Below are positions 17,714 through 26,025 of a stretch of DNA of 64,000 nucleotides, piece after piece (the first letter of the stretch is position 1; each line of letters opens with the position of its first letter). Location: NCBI RefSeq assembly GCF_023715745.1, contig NZ_JAMBOV010000001.1:1-64000 (forward strand). The letters are read 5' to 3'. This DNA is from Microbacterium oleivorans. GTDB lineage: Bacteria; Actinomycetota; Actinomycetes; Actinomycetales; Microbacteriaceae. Under the pieces are notes generated by a model. It did not search any database. It saw only the letters and a program-made list of their open reading frames with translations, and was not told the DNA's origin. Position numbers and translations under genes: made by a program.

Positions 17714-19404
17714 TGACCACCGCGGCATCCGTTCTCTCGGTCGAGAACCTGTCGGTGCAGTACCGCCCCAAGGTCGGTGCCGCCGTCGACGCGGTCAAGA
17801 ACGCGTCGCTCCAGGTCGCGCCGGGTGAGTTCGTCGGCCTCGCCGGCGAGTCGGGCTCGGGCAAGACGACCTTCGCGCAGGCGGTGCTGAAGCTGCTGCG
17901 CAGCCCCGGTCGCATCACCGGCGGCACGATCCGCTGGGGCGACCAGGACGTCACCGACCTGTCGGGCGACGACCTGCGCCCGTACCGCTGGTCGTACGTG
18001 TCGACGGTCTTCCAGTCGAGCATGAACTCGCTGAATCCGGTGGTCCGGGTCCGCCGCATGTTCGAGGACGTGATGCACGAGCACACCGACCTGAGCGACG
18101 AGAAGATCCGCGAGCGGTGCGAGGAGCTGTTCGACCTCGTCAGCGTAGACACCCGTTTCCTCGGGATGTATCCGCACGAACTGTCGGGTGGCATGCGCCA
18201 GCGCGTCAACCTCGCCCTCGCGCTCGCCCTCCAGCCACAGCTCGTGCTGTTCGACGAGCCGACGACCGGCCTCGACGTCGTCGTGCAGAAGTCGATCCTC
18301 GACAAGATCCGCGAGCTACAGGAGCGCGAGCGCTTCGGCGCCGTGCTCATCACGCACGACATGGGCACGCTGCTCGACTTCTCGGACCGCGTCGCGGTCA
18401 TGTACGAAGGGGAGATCGTCGAGGACATCGCGGCGACGGATGCCGTTAGGCCCGGCCCGCGGCATCCGTACTCCATCCACCTCGTCGGCTCGTACGCCGA
18501 ACTCCTCGGCGAGGACGTGCCCGGCTACACGGGCGCCGAACTGGAGGAGCCCGACGAGGTGTCGGAGGAGGCGCCCGTCCAGGGACGCACGGTGCTGGAG
18601 ATCGCGGACCTCGGCCGCCGCTTCGCGAAGCGGCAGGGGCTGAAGACCGAGTACGTCGACGCCGTCAAGGACGTGTCCTTCACGCTGCGCGAGGGGGAGG
18701 TCACCGCGCTCGTGGGCCAGTCCGGCTCGGGCAAGTCGACGATCGCGCGGATCCTCACCCGCATCGACGTGCCCTCGTCGGGGTCGGTGCGGTATTCGGC
18801 CAAGGGCGACGGGCAGATGCACGACATCGCGTCCCTCCGCGGGAAGATCGCCCGGGAGTACCGCCGCAATGTCCAGTACGTCTTCCAGGACCCGTACGCC
18901 GCCCTCAACCCGACGCTCACCGTCGGATACTCCTTGGCGCGGCCGCTCGTGAACTTCCTGCACGTCGGCCGTCGTGAGGCGATCGAACGCTCCGCGAGCC
19001 TGCTCGAGACCGTCGGCCTCACACCGGCGGGCCGCTTCATCGGGCGCCTGCCGCACGAGCTGTCGGGCGGACAGCGGCAGCGCGTCGTCATCGCCCGCGC
19101 GCTCGCGGCCGAACCGCGGCTGGTCATCGCCGACGAGCCGATCGCGAGCCTCGACGTGTCGATCCGGGCCGAGATCCTCGAGGTGCTGCAGTCCCTCGTC
19201 GCCGACCACGGCGTGGGGATGCTGTACATCACCCACGACCTGCTCTCGGCGAAGAGCCTCGCGAACCATGCGCTCGTCCTCAAGGACGGCGAGCTCATCG
19301 AGTCCGGACCCGCCGAGCAGGTGATCGAGAACCCGCAGGCCGCCTACACGCGCCAGCTGCTCGACGCGATCCCCAACCCCTTCGAGAAGAGGTCCGCCGC
19401 ATGA
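17713..19404 (+). CDS. ABC importer double ATPase (DppD-DppF fusion)
   Basis: A 563-residue protein with two complete ABC ATPase domains, which equals DppD and DppF fused. Domain 1 has Walker A GESGSGKTT at 45-53, signature LSGGMRQR and Walker B LVLFDEPTTGLD. Domain 2 has Walker A GQSGSGKST near 335, LSGGQRQR and LVIADEPIASLD. Both halves retain the D-loop and switch His (THDM, THDL). It powers the importer encoded just upstream. Its stop overlaps the next gene by 4 bp, so the enzyme at 19401 is translated with it. Confidence 0.93.
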   Translation: MTTAASVLSVENLSVQYRPKVGAAVDAVKNASLQVAPGEFVGLAGESGSGKTTFAQAVLKLLRSPGRITGGTIRWGDQDVTDLSGDDLRPYRWSYVSTVFQSSMNSLNPVVRVRRMFEDVMHEHTDLSDEKIRERCEELFDLVSVDTRFLGMYPHELSGGMRQRVNLALALALQPQLVLFDEPTTGLDVVVQKSILDKIRELQERERFGAVLITHDMGTLLDFSDRVAVMYEGEIVEDIAATDAVRPGPRHPYSIHLVGSYAELLGEDVPGYTGAELEEPDEVSEEAPVQGRTVLEIADLGRRFAKRQGLKTEYVDAVKDVSFTLREGEVTALVGQSGSGKSTIARILTRIDVPSSGSVRYSAKGDGQMHDIASLRGKIAREYRRNVQYVFQDPYAALNPTLTVGYSLARPLVNFLHVGRREAIERSASLLETVGLTPAGRFIGRLPHELSGGQRQRVVIARALAAEPRLVIADEPIASLDVSIRAEILEVLQSLVADHGVGMLYITHDLLSAKSLANHALVLKDGELIESGPAEQVIENPQAAYTRQLLDAIPNPFEKRSAA

Positions 19405-20669
19405 CGCTCTCCGCCGTGGAGACCCTGCCCGCCGACATCCGCGAACTCACCGAGACGGAGGTGGATGCCTCGATCCGCTGGCTCTGGCGGTTCTCGACGC
19501 CGTCGGGGCCGGGATGCGGACTCGTGCTCGACCGCGACGACCTCCCGGACGTCGCCACCGTCGCGGCGACCGGGTTCGCGCTCGCCGCGTGGTGCGTGGG
19601 CGTCGAGCGCGGCGTCCTCGACCGCGACGAGGTCCTCGAGCGCGTTCGCGGGACGATGCGGACCCTCGAGCACACGGTGCCGCAGAAGAACGGCTTCCTC
19701 GCGCACTTCGTCGACGCCGCGACCGGCGAGCGGCAGGGACGATCGGAGTACTCCACGATCGACACGACGCTCGCCCTGTGCGGTGCGGTGGTCGCGGCAT
19801 CCTTCTTCGACGACGCCGAGGTGTCGGCGGCGGTGGATCGGATGCTGGCGCGGATCGACTGGAACTGGCTGTCGGCGACCGGGCCGGACGGGCGCACCGT
19901 GCTGCGGATGGCGTGGGTCGGCTCGGCTGAGGACGACTATGCCGAGGGCGCGGACGCCTCCGGGTTCGTGAGCGCATGGAGCATGACCGCGGAGCAGCTG
20001 ACGATGTACCTGCTCGCCGCGGGACACCCGGGGGTCAGTCGCCGGCACGCACAGGCGCTGTGGGACGGGTTCGACAAGCCCGTCGGATCGTACGGCGGAC
20101 ACGAGTGCGTCTACGAGCCGGGCGGGACGCTGTTCACGTACCACTTCCCGCTCGCGTTCTATCCGTTCCAGCGGGTGCGCGACAAGGACGGGCGGGACTG
20201 GTGGGCGAACTCGCGCGAGGCGTCGCTGGCCTCGAAGGCGTGGTGTGCCGACCAGTCCGGCACGTGGCGCACCTTCGCCGCGGGCCTGTGGGGTCCGGCC
20301 GCCGGGCTCGGTCCCGGCGGATACGTCGTGAACGGTGCGCGACCCGCGGCGCACGAGCCGCGGAACGACGGCACGATCCCGCCGGTCTCGCTCTTCGGCG
20401 CGCTGCCGCTCGCGCCCGAGGAGGTCACCCCCGCGCTCCGCGTTCTCCGCGACGAGCACCCGGGCGCGTGGAACGAGTGGGGCGCGACCGACGGCGTCAA
20501 CCTCGAGGGCGCTGAGCCCTGGTACGCGCCTCCCCGCTACGGCCTGAACAAGGGAGCGACGGCGCTGCTCGGCGCCGCGGCGCTCGGGTCGACCCTCGTG
20601 TGGGATGCCTTCTCGCGGCATCCGTGGATCGCGCGCGGTGCGGAGAAGCTGGGCTTCACCGAGGCCTGA
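19401..20669 (+). CDS. PF10091-type 'glycoamylase' (GH144-like), cytoplasmic
   Basis: A 422-residue protein resembling the glycoamylase group (PF10091), which includes GH144 enzymes acting on beta-1,2-glucans. The family core is seen as KNGFLAHFVDAATGER followed by EYSTIDTTLALCG near residues 95-130, with acidic residues in the substrate cleft and a GPGGYVVNGARP loop. There is no signal peptide, unlike many relatives, so it should act on imported oligosaccharides. It overlaps the ATPase gene by 4 bp. This suggests the importer brings in beta-glucan fragments, but the linkage is an inference. Confidence 0.7.
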   Translation: MTLSAVETLPADIRELTETEVDASIRWLWRFSTPSGPGCGLVLDRDDLPDVATVAATGFALAAWCVGVERGVLDRDEVLERVRGTMRTLEHTVPQKNGFLAHFVDAATGERQGRSEYSTIDTTLALCGAVVAASFFDDAEVSAAVDRMLARIDWNWLSATGPDGRTVLRMAWVGSAEDDYAEGADASGFVSAWSMTAEQLTMYLLAAGHPGVSRRHAQALWDGFDKPVGSYGGHECVYEPGGTLFTYHFPLAFYPFQRVRDKDGRDWWANSREASLASKAWCADQSGTWRTFAAGLWGPAAGLGPGGYVVNGARPAAHEPRNDGTIPPVSLFGALPLAPEEVTPALRVLRDEHPGAWNEWGATDGVNLEGAEPWYAPPRYGLNKGATALLGAAALGSTLVWDAFSRHPWIARGAEKLGFTEA

Positions 20670-20745
20670 GCGTCAGCCGTATCGGATTTCGTCGCGCGCG
20701 CAAGGGCGGGCGCGACCCGCGGGCACCGGCGTACCCTCGAACCTC

Positions 20746-22206
20746 ATGAGCACTACCGGGACGATCCCTGCCGACGCCTTCTCGTTGAAAAGCCCGTACG
20801 GGCGACGCGCCATCGGTCTGTCGGTGGCAGCCGCGGTCGGCGGTTTCCTCTTCGGCTTCGACTCGTCGGTCATCAACGGCGCCGTCGACTCGATCGAGTC
20901 GAATTTCGACCTGAACAGCGTCCTCACCGGCTTCGTCGTCGCCGTCGCCCTGCTCGGCTGCGCCGTCGGCGCGGTGCTCGCGGGCGGTCTCTCCGACCGC
21001 TGGGGACGCCTGAAGACGATGATGCTCGGCGCCGTCATGTTCCTCGTGTCGTCGATCGGATCCGGCCTCACCTTCAGCGTCCCCGACCTCATCGTCTGGC
21101 GCGTCATCGGCGGCATCGGCATCGGCATCGCCTCGGTCGTCGCCCCCGCCTACATCGCCGAGATCGCGCCGCGGCAGATCCGCGGCAGCCTCGCCTCGCT
21201 GCAGCAGCTCGCGATCACACTCGGCATCTTCGCCGCTCTCCTCTCCGACGCCGTCCTGGCGAACTCGGCCGGCGGCGCCTCGGAGCAGCTGTGGCTCGGA
21301 CTCGAGGCCTGGCGCTGGATGTTCCTCGTCGGCATCGTCCCGGCCGCCGTCTACGGCATCCTCGCCTTCACCATGCCCGAGTCCCCGCGCTACCTCCTCG
21401 CGAAGGGGCGTAACGACGAGGCCCGTGAGATCTTCGCCCGGCTCGTGCCCGCAGCCGACCTCGACAAGTCCGTCAACGAGATCCGCAACGCCATCGACGA
21501 GGACCGAAAGACCAAGGGCGCCTCGCTGCGGGGTCCCGTGCTCGGCCTCCAGGGCATCGTCTGGGTCGGCATCATCCTGTCGACGTTCCAGCAGTTCGTC
21601 GGCATCAACGTGATCTTCTACTACTCGACCACCCTCTGGAAGGCGGTCGGATTCGACGAGAGCAACTCGCTGCTCATCAGCGTGATCACCTCGGTCACGA
21701 ACGTCGTCGTCACCCTCATCGCGATCTGGCTCGTCGACCGCGTCGGTCGCAAGCCGATCCTGCTGACCGGGTCGGTGCTCATGACGCTGTCGCTCGCCGC
21801 CATGGCGATCGCCTTCGCGTTCGCCGTGACCGTCGACGGCGAGGTCTCGCTGCCGGGCGCCTGGGGCCCGATCGCGTTGGTCGCGGCGAACCTGTTCGTC
21901 GTCGGCTTCGGCGCCTCGTGGGGCCCGCTCGTGTGGGTGCTGCTCGGCGAGATCTTCCCCAGCCGCATCCGCGGCAAGGCCCTGGGTGTCGCCGCAGGCG
22001 CCCAGTGGATCGCGAACTTCCTCATCACGGTGTCGTTCCCGGCGATGTCGAGCTGGTCGCTGCCCCTCACCTACGGCATGTACGCGCTCTTCGCGGCGCT
22101 GTCGTTCGTCTACGTCGCCTGGCGGGTGCCCGAGACGAAGGGCATGGAGCTCGAGCAGACCGAGACGCTCTTCGTGAAGAAGGCGAAGGAGCACGCGAAG
22201 AGCTGA
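20746..22206 (+). CDS. MFS sugar:proton symporter
   Basis: A 486-residue transporter of the sugar porter branch of the major facilitator superfamily with 12 expected membrane helices. Hallmarks are GFLFGFDSSVINGA in helix 1, GRLK after helix 2, PESPRYLL before the middle loop, QQFVGINVIFYY in helix 7, DRVGRKP, and PETKGMELEQ at the end. The ATG lies 8 nt behind a TACCCT box (20732-20737), so the message is probably leaderless. It is separate from the LacI operon and no operator is seen before it. A hexose or pentose is the likely cargo. Confidence 0.92.
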   Translation: MSTTGTIPADAFSLKSPYGRRAIGLSVAAAVGGFLFGFDSSVINGAVDSIESNFDLNSVLTGFVVAVALLGCAVGAVLAGGLSDRWGRLKTMMLGAVMFLVSSIGSGLTFSVPDLIVWRVIGGIGIGIASVVAPAYIAEIAPRQIRGSLASLQQLAITLGIFAALLSDAVLANSAGGASEQLWLGLEAWRWMFLVGIVPAAVYGILAFTMPESPRYLLAKGRNDEAREIFARLVPAADLDKSVNEIRNAIDEDRKTKGASLRGPVLGLQGIVWVGIILSTFQQFVGINVIFYYSTTLWKAVGFDESNSLLISVITSVTNVVVTLIAIWLVDRVGRKPILLTGSVLMTLSLAAMAIAFAFAVTVDGEVSLPGAWGPIALVAANLFVVGFGASWGPLVWVLLGEIFPSRIRGKALGVAAGAQWIANFLITVSFPAMSSWSLPLTYGMYALFAALSFVYVAWRVPETKGMELEQTETLFVKKAKEHAKS

Positions 22207-22253
22207 GCCGCCTCGCGGGACGCCGTTCGTCGCCCGGCAGCTCCGCAACCGAC

Positions 22254-22300
22254 ACGACGCGTCCCCGGAACGCCCGCGCAGGGCACCGGGGACGCGTCGT
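22254..22300. terminator. Bidirectional terminator hairpin
   Basis: A perfect 15-bp stem (ACGACGCGTCCCCGG, 22254-22268, with 22286-22300) and a 17-nt loop lie between the convergent MFS and aminotransferase genes, 48 bp and 6 bp from their ends. It should end transcription from both sides. Confidence 0.8.
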
Positions 22301-22306
22301 TCGTCG

Positions 22307-23371
22307 TCAGGGACGAACGGATGCCGCGACCTCGACGACGCGGTCGAGCGACTCCTCCTCGCCCACCGAGACCCGCACGCCGTCTCCGGCGAAGGGCCGG
22401 ACGACGAGGTCGGCGGCCTCGAACGCCGCCGCGACCTCGAGCGAGCGGTCACCGGCCGGAAGCCAGACGAAGTTGCCCTGCGCGGTCGGGACGTCCCATC
22501 CGATCTCGCGCAGGCGGTTCACGAGCAGGTCGCGGCGCTGGGCGACGACGGACACGCGTTCGCGCAGTTCGTCCTCGGCGTCCAGGCTCGCCAGCGCAGC
22601 GGCCTCGGCCTGCGCCGTGACCGACAGCGGGATGCCGGCGCTGCGGGCGGCGTCGAGGATGCGGGGATGCCCGACGGCGTAGCCGATCCGCAGGCCCGCG
22701 AGCCCGTACGCCTTGGAGAAGGTGCGCAGGATCACGACGTTGTCGTGCCCGGCGGCGATCACGCGCTCGCCCTTGACGGAGGCGGCATCCGTCACGAACT
22801 CGACGTACGCCTCGTCGAGGACGATCAGCACGTCCTTCGGGACGGCGGCGACGAATGCGTCGAAGTCGGCCTGCGTCACGACCGCGCCGGTCGGGTTGTT
22901 CGGCGTGCAGACGAAGACGGCCCGCGTGCGGTCGGTGACGGCGGCGGCGAGCGCGGGGAGGTCGTTCGCGGCGGCATCCGTCAGGGGCACCATCACGGGA
23001 GTGGCGCCGGTGACCGTCACGATGCCCGGGTACGCCTCGAAGGAGCGCCACGGCAGGACGATCTCGTCGCCGACGGAGGCCGCGGCCTGGGCGAGCTGGT
23101 AGAGGATCGAGACCGACCCGGCGGCGATGTGGATGCGGTCGTCAGTGACGCCGAACCGCTCGGCGAGCCGAGCGCGCAGCCGACCGGCGAGCGCGTCGGG
23201 GTACCGGTTGAACGCGACCGCGTCGCGCACGGCCGACACCACACCGGGGAGCGGGTCGAACGGGTTCTCGTTGCTGGAGAGCTTGTACGCGGCGGCGCCG
23301 GCCTGCTTGCCCTGCGTGTACGAGGGGAGGGCGGCGATCTCGGGACGAACCCGGACGGGGATGTCGGTCAC
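22307..23371 (-). CDS. pat: Aromatic/histidinol-phosphate aminotransferase
   Basis: A 354-residue PLP-dependent class II aminotransferase. It has SSNENPF near residue 33, FVCTPNNPTGAVV (binding the cofactor phosphate), LDEAYVEF and the PLP lysine in TFSKAYGLAGLRIGYAVG. It resembles the Pat branch, which makes aromatic amino acids, more than HisC, because the histidine operon is absent here; HisC activity remains possible. The GTG start lies 6 nt behind a TAGACT box (23378-23383), so it is probably leaderless. Confidence 0.85.
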   Translation of the reverse strand: MTDIPVRVRPEIAALPSYTQGKQAGAAAYKLSSNENPFDPLPGVVSAVRDAVAFNRYPDALAGRLRARLAERFGVTDDRIHIAAGSVSILYQLAQAAASVGDEIVLPWRSFEAYPGIVTVTGATPVMVPLTDAAANDLPALAAAVTDRTRAVFVCTPNNPTGAVVTQADFDAFVAAVPKDVLIVLDEAYVEFVTDAASVKGERVIAAGHDNVVILRTFSKAYGLAGLRIGYAVGHPRILDAARSAGIPLSVTAQAEAAALASLDAEDELRERVSVVAQRRDLLVNRLREIGWDVPTAQGNFVWLPAGDRSLEVAAAFEAADLVVRPFAGDGVRVSVGEEESLDRVVEVAASVRP

Positions 23372-23443
23372 GCGACGAGTCTACGAGCGGGCGCGCCGCC
23401 CCGCTCCTGGCCCGGCCGTGCTCGCGCGTGCCAGACTGCGGAC

Positions 23444-23836
23444 ATGCGCTTCATCGTCCGCGTCGTGATCAACGCCTTCGCGATCTGGGTCGTCACGCTC
23501 ATCGAGCCGCTGCGCGTCGAGGTGACGCCGTTCGCCCCCGGCGAGGCCCTGCAGCTCGTGCTTTCGCTCCTCGCCGTCGCGGCCGTCTTCGCGATCGTCA
23601 ACACCGTGATCGGCACGGTTCTCAAGATCCTCGCGTTCCCGCTCTACATCCTGACGCTGGGTCTGATCTCGCTGGTCATCAACGGATTCCTCTTCTGGCT
23701 GACCGGATGGTTCACCGAGTGGTGGGGCTGGGGTCTGTCGGTCGAGTCGTTCTGGCTCGGCGTCGTCGCCGCCCTCATCATCTCGATCATCAACTTCCTC
23801 TTCGGGATCATCCTCCGTCCGCAGACGAAGCGCTGA
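23444..23836 (+). CDS. YvlD/phage-holin-family membrane protein (PF04020)
   Basis: A 130-residue integral membrane protein with four predicted helices and the family pattern ILTLGLISLVINGFLFWLTG in the third. These proteins are often linked to envelope stress, but their action is unknown. It begins 6 nt behind a CAGACT box. Its last 29 bp overlap the end of the convergent hydrolase gene at 23808, so the two 3' ends are mutually antisense. Confidence 0.85.
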   Translation: MRFIVRVVINAFAIWVVTLIEPLRVEVTPFAPGEALQLVLSLLAVAAVFAIVNTVIGTVLKILAFPLYILTLGLISLVINGFLFWLTGWFTEWWGWGLSVESFWLGVVAALIISIINFLFGIILRPQTKR

Positions 23837-25094
23837 CCCCTCCGGCGGTCGCGTAGAGGAACACCTCCACGGACTCCGCCTGCGCGAACTCCCCCAGCCG
23901 CTCGCGCACTCCGTCCATCCGGGGGTCGGTCGACAGGTCGAGCATCTCGGATGTCGCGGTGTACTCGTCCATCTGGTGGGAGTTCAGCCACGGCACCGGG
24001 TCGATCGTGCGCTCGACGATCATGCTGCCCGGCGCGCCGATCTCGGTGTCGTGGCCGCCCGCTGCGAGAAGCGGCACCGGGTCGTCGCGGTGGCGCAGAT
24101 CGACCTGGAGGGTGTCAGCGCCCACGTCGGCCTGCACCGGGTTGCCGAACCCGACGATCAGCGGAACGTCGTATTCGTCCTCCAGGGCGATCCGGCTTGC
24201 GATCATCGCGCCCTGCGAGTGACCGCTGACCACGACGGAGTCGCCGGGTTCCGCTCCCGCCTGCTGCAGGGCGATGCGACTGGCCTCGTAGGACGACGAC
24301 GTCATCCCCGCGTAGAGCGGAAGGGTGGACGACAGACCGAACGTCCCGGCATCCCTCCCGAACCGCGTGCCGGACAGGTACAGCGCGAACCGTCGACCCC
24401 CGTCCGGCATGGTGTAGCGCTCGACCCGGATGCTGCCGGGCCCGTCACCCGGCACACGTCGGGCCACGTCGGCCACCGTGGCGGGCGCCGTGCCCCTCTG
24501 AGACCTCACCGGCACGACGATCGGGCGGACCGGAGCGCCGACCAGCCGACTGCCCTCCGCCGGCGCGCCCCTCCCCCACGCGCGGATCTCCGACTCCCCG
24601 CGTCGGAGGATCCCCCGCACGGTCGGTGCGAGCCCGGCGGCCAGCGTCGCCCACCACAGCTCCCCGGCGATCGTCTTGAACGGGTCGGGGGCGTCGGCGA
24701 TCACCTGCCGCGCGACCGCTGCAGCCGCGGGCGAGGATGCCTCGAGAGCCTCCGCCCGCCGGGCGATGAGCACGGCGTCTCGGCGGTCGTGCTCATCGCC
24801 TCCCCCCGCCAGCGCGGTGCGGGCCCGGAGTTCGACGAGCTCATACGCGGTGGCGGCGTCGCGGAGCGCCGTCGTGAGGCGGGTGCCCGAGGCGACGACC
24901 TCACCCGCGGCGGCGGCGAGGTGCGGCGCACCCCCGCCGATCACCGCGGCGCGCGCGAGCTGCTCGGCGTGTGCCAGCGTCGCCCGTAGGCCGTCCGCGT
25001 CGGCGACGGACAGCGCCGCCTGCGCGGCGGCGTGACGGAGAGTCTCGGTGTCGACGGCGACGACACGACCGCCGCGGATCTCGATCTCGCCCAT
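23808..25094 (-). CDS. Lipase-like alpha/beta hydrolase with helical N-terminal half
   Basis: A 428-residue protein in two parts. Residues 1-170 are Ala-rich and helical with no known catalytic motif. The C-terminal half is an alpha/beta hydrolase with a nucleophile elbow SGHSQGA (Ser293), a likely acid Asp in RHRDDPVP and a His in NSHQMDEY. There is no signal peptide or membrane helix. It is directly preceded, with a 1-bp overlap, by a 97-residue ESAT-6-sized protein. The layout recalls type VII secretion substrates that pair a helical targeting part with an enzyme, but no secretion machinery is in the window. Substrate unknown. Confidence 0.65.
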   Translation of the reverse strand: MGEIEIRGGRVVAVDTETLRHAAAQAALSVADADGLRATLAHAEQLARAAVIGGGAPHLAAAAGEVVASGTRLTTALRDAATAYELVELRARTALAGGGDEHDRRDAVLIARRAEALEASSPAAAAVARQVIADAPDPFKTIAGELWWATLAAGLAPTVRGILRRGESEIRAWGRGAPAEGSRLVGAPVRPIVVPVRSQRGTAPATVADVARRVPGDGPGSIRVERYTMPDGGRRFALYLSGTRFGRDAGTFGLSSTLPLYAGMTSSSYEASRIALQQAGAEPGDSVVVSGHSQGAMIASRIALEDEYDVPLIVGFGNPVQADVGADTLQVDLRHRDDPVPLLAAGGHDTEIGAPGSMIVERTIDPVPWLNSHQMDEYTATSEMLDLSTDPRMDGVRERLGEFAQAESVEVFLYATAGGVSASSADGG

Positions 25095-25387
25095 CAGCCC
25101 GTCGCCTCCACCCAACTCCGGTCGCGGCGCGTGTCGTCGATCGCCGTCTGGATGGATGCCGACAGGCGCGCGACGTCCCCTTCCCAGTCGGCGGCCGCCT
25201 CCCGGAACGCATCGGCGGCCTCGGCACGCCAGTCGACGAGATGGGCGACCCGGCGCACATCCCCGAGGAGTCGGAGCACCTGTTCGTCCGCCTGTCGGAG
25301 CAGGGCGAGGGCGTCATCGAGGGCGGCGAGGCGCTCCGGCAGCGGAGCACCCCACAGGTACGGAAAGGGCGCGAGGACATCCGACAT
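25094..25387 (-). CDS. Small helical WXG100-like protein
   Basis: A 97-residue protein, the size of ESAT-6/WXG100 proteins, predicted as two helices around a central turn. The turn reads DWRAEAADAFREAAADW, where Trp and the following A-x-x-A-F pattern resemble WXG100 members, although the Gly of WXG is replaced. Its stop overlaps the start of the hydrolase gene by 1 bp, so the two are co-translated. I infer a chaperone or secretion-partner role. A plain hypothetical is the safe alternative. Confidence 0.6.
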   Translation of the reverse strand: MSDVLAPFPYLWGAPLPERLAALDDALALLRQADEQVLRLLGDVRRVAHLVDWRAEAADAFREAAADWEGDVARLSASIQTAIDDTRRDRSWVEATG

Positions 25388-25500
25388 GGGTCGACCCTGG
25401 CCGCGGCATGCTCTCTCCAGGGGGCGTCGCAGACGCACGGTGGATGCCGCACTGTGGATGCGCTCTGTGCAGGAGCCCTCTCGATCAGCACAATGGAGGG

Positions 25501-26001
25501 GTGCCCGAGCCCGACGATGTCTTCCGCGTGCTGTTCGTCTGCACGGGCAACATCTGCCGTTCCCCCATGGCGGACGTCGTGTTCCGATGGTTCGCCGATC
25601 AGGCCGGCCTCGGCGAGCGGGTCGCCTCGAGCAGTGCCGGGACCGGGGAATGGCACGTCGGCGAGCGGGCCGACAGCCGCACACTCGAGGCCCTCGCACG
25701 CCGCGGCTTCGACGGCACCCGGCATCGCGCACGACAGTTCACGCGCGACGATTTCGATCGCAACGACCTCGTGATCGCCCTCGACAGATCGCATGAACGG
25801 ATCCTGTCGGAGTGGGCGCGCAGCCCCGCCGACGTCGACAAGCTCGCCCTCCTGCTCAGCTTCGACGCTCGGGCGGACGGAGCGCTCGACGTCCCCGACC
25901 CCTACTACGGGGGCCCCGCGATGTTCGACGAGGTGCTCGGTATGATCGAGAGCGCGAGCCGGGCGCTGTTCCGGCAGCTCGAACCCGCGCTTCGCCGGTG
26001 A
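25501..26001 (+). CDS. Low-molecular-weight protein tyrosine phosphatase
   Basis: A 166-residue cytoplasmic phosphatase. The P-loop CTGNICRS spans Cys14 to Ser21, and the general acid Asp lies in VPDPYYGG near residue 135; both are intact, so it should be active on phosphotyrosine. Members act on capsule or cell-wall tyrosine kinases and on arsenate. The GTG at 25501 is preceded by GGAGGG with no gap, and by a CACAAT box at 25489, so a leaderless start is likely. purB follows 24 bp later. Confidence 0.9.
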   Translation: MPEPDDVFRVLFVCTGNICRSPMADVVFRWFADQAGLGERVASSSAGTGEWHVGERADSRTLEALARRGFDGTRHRARQFTRDDFDRNDLVIALDRSHERILSEWARSPADVDKLALLLSFDARADGALDVPDPYYGGPAMFDEVLGMIESASRALFRQLEPALRR

Positions 26002-26025
26002 GCGCACCCCACCGAACGGAGTCGC

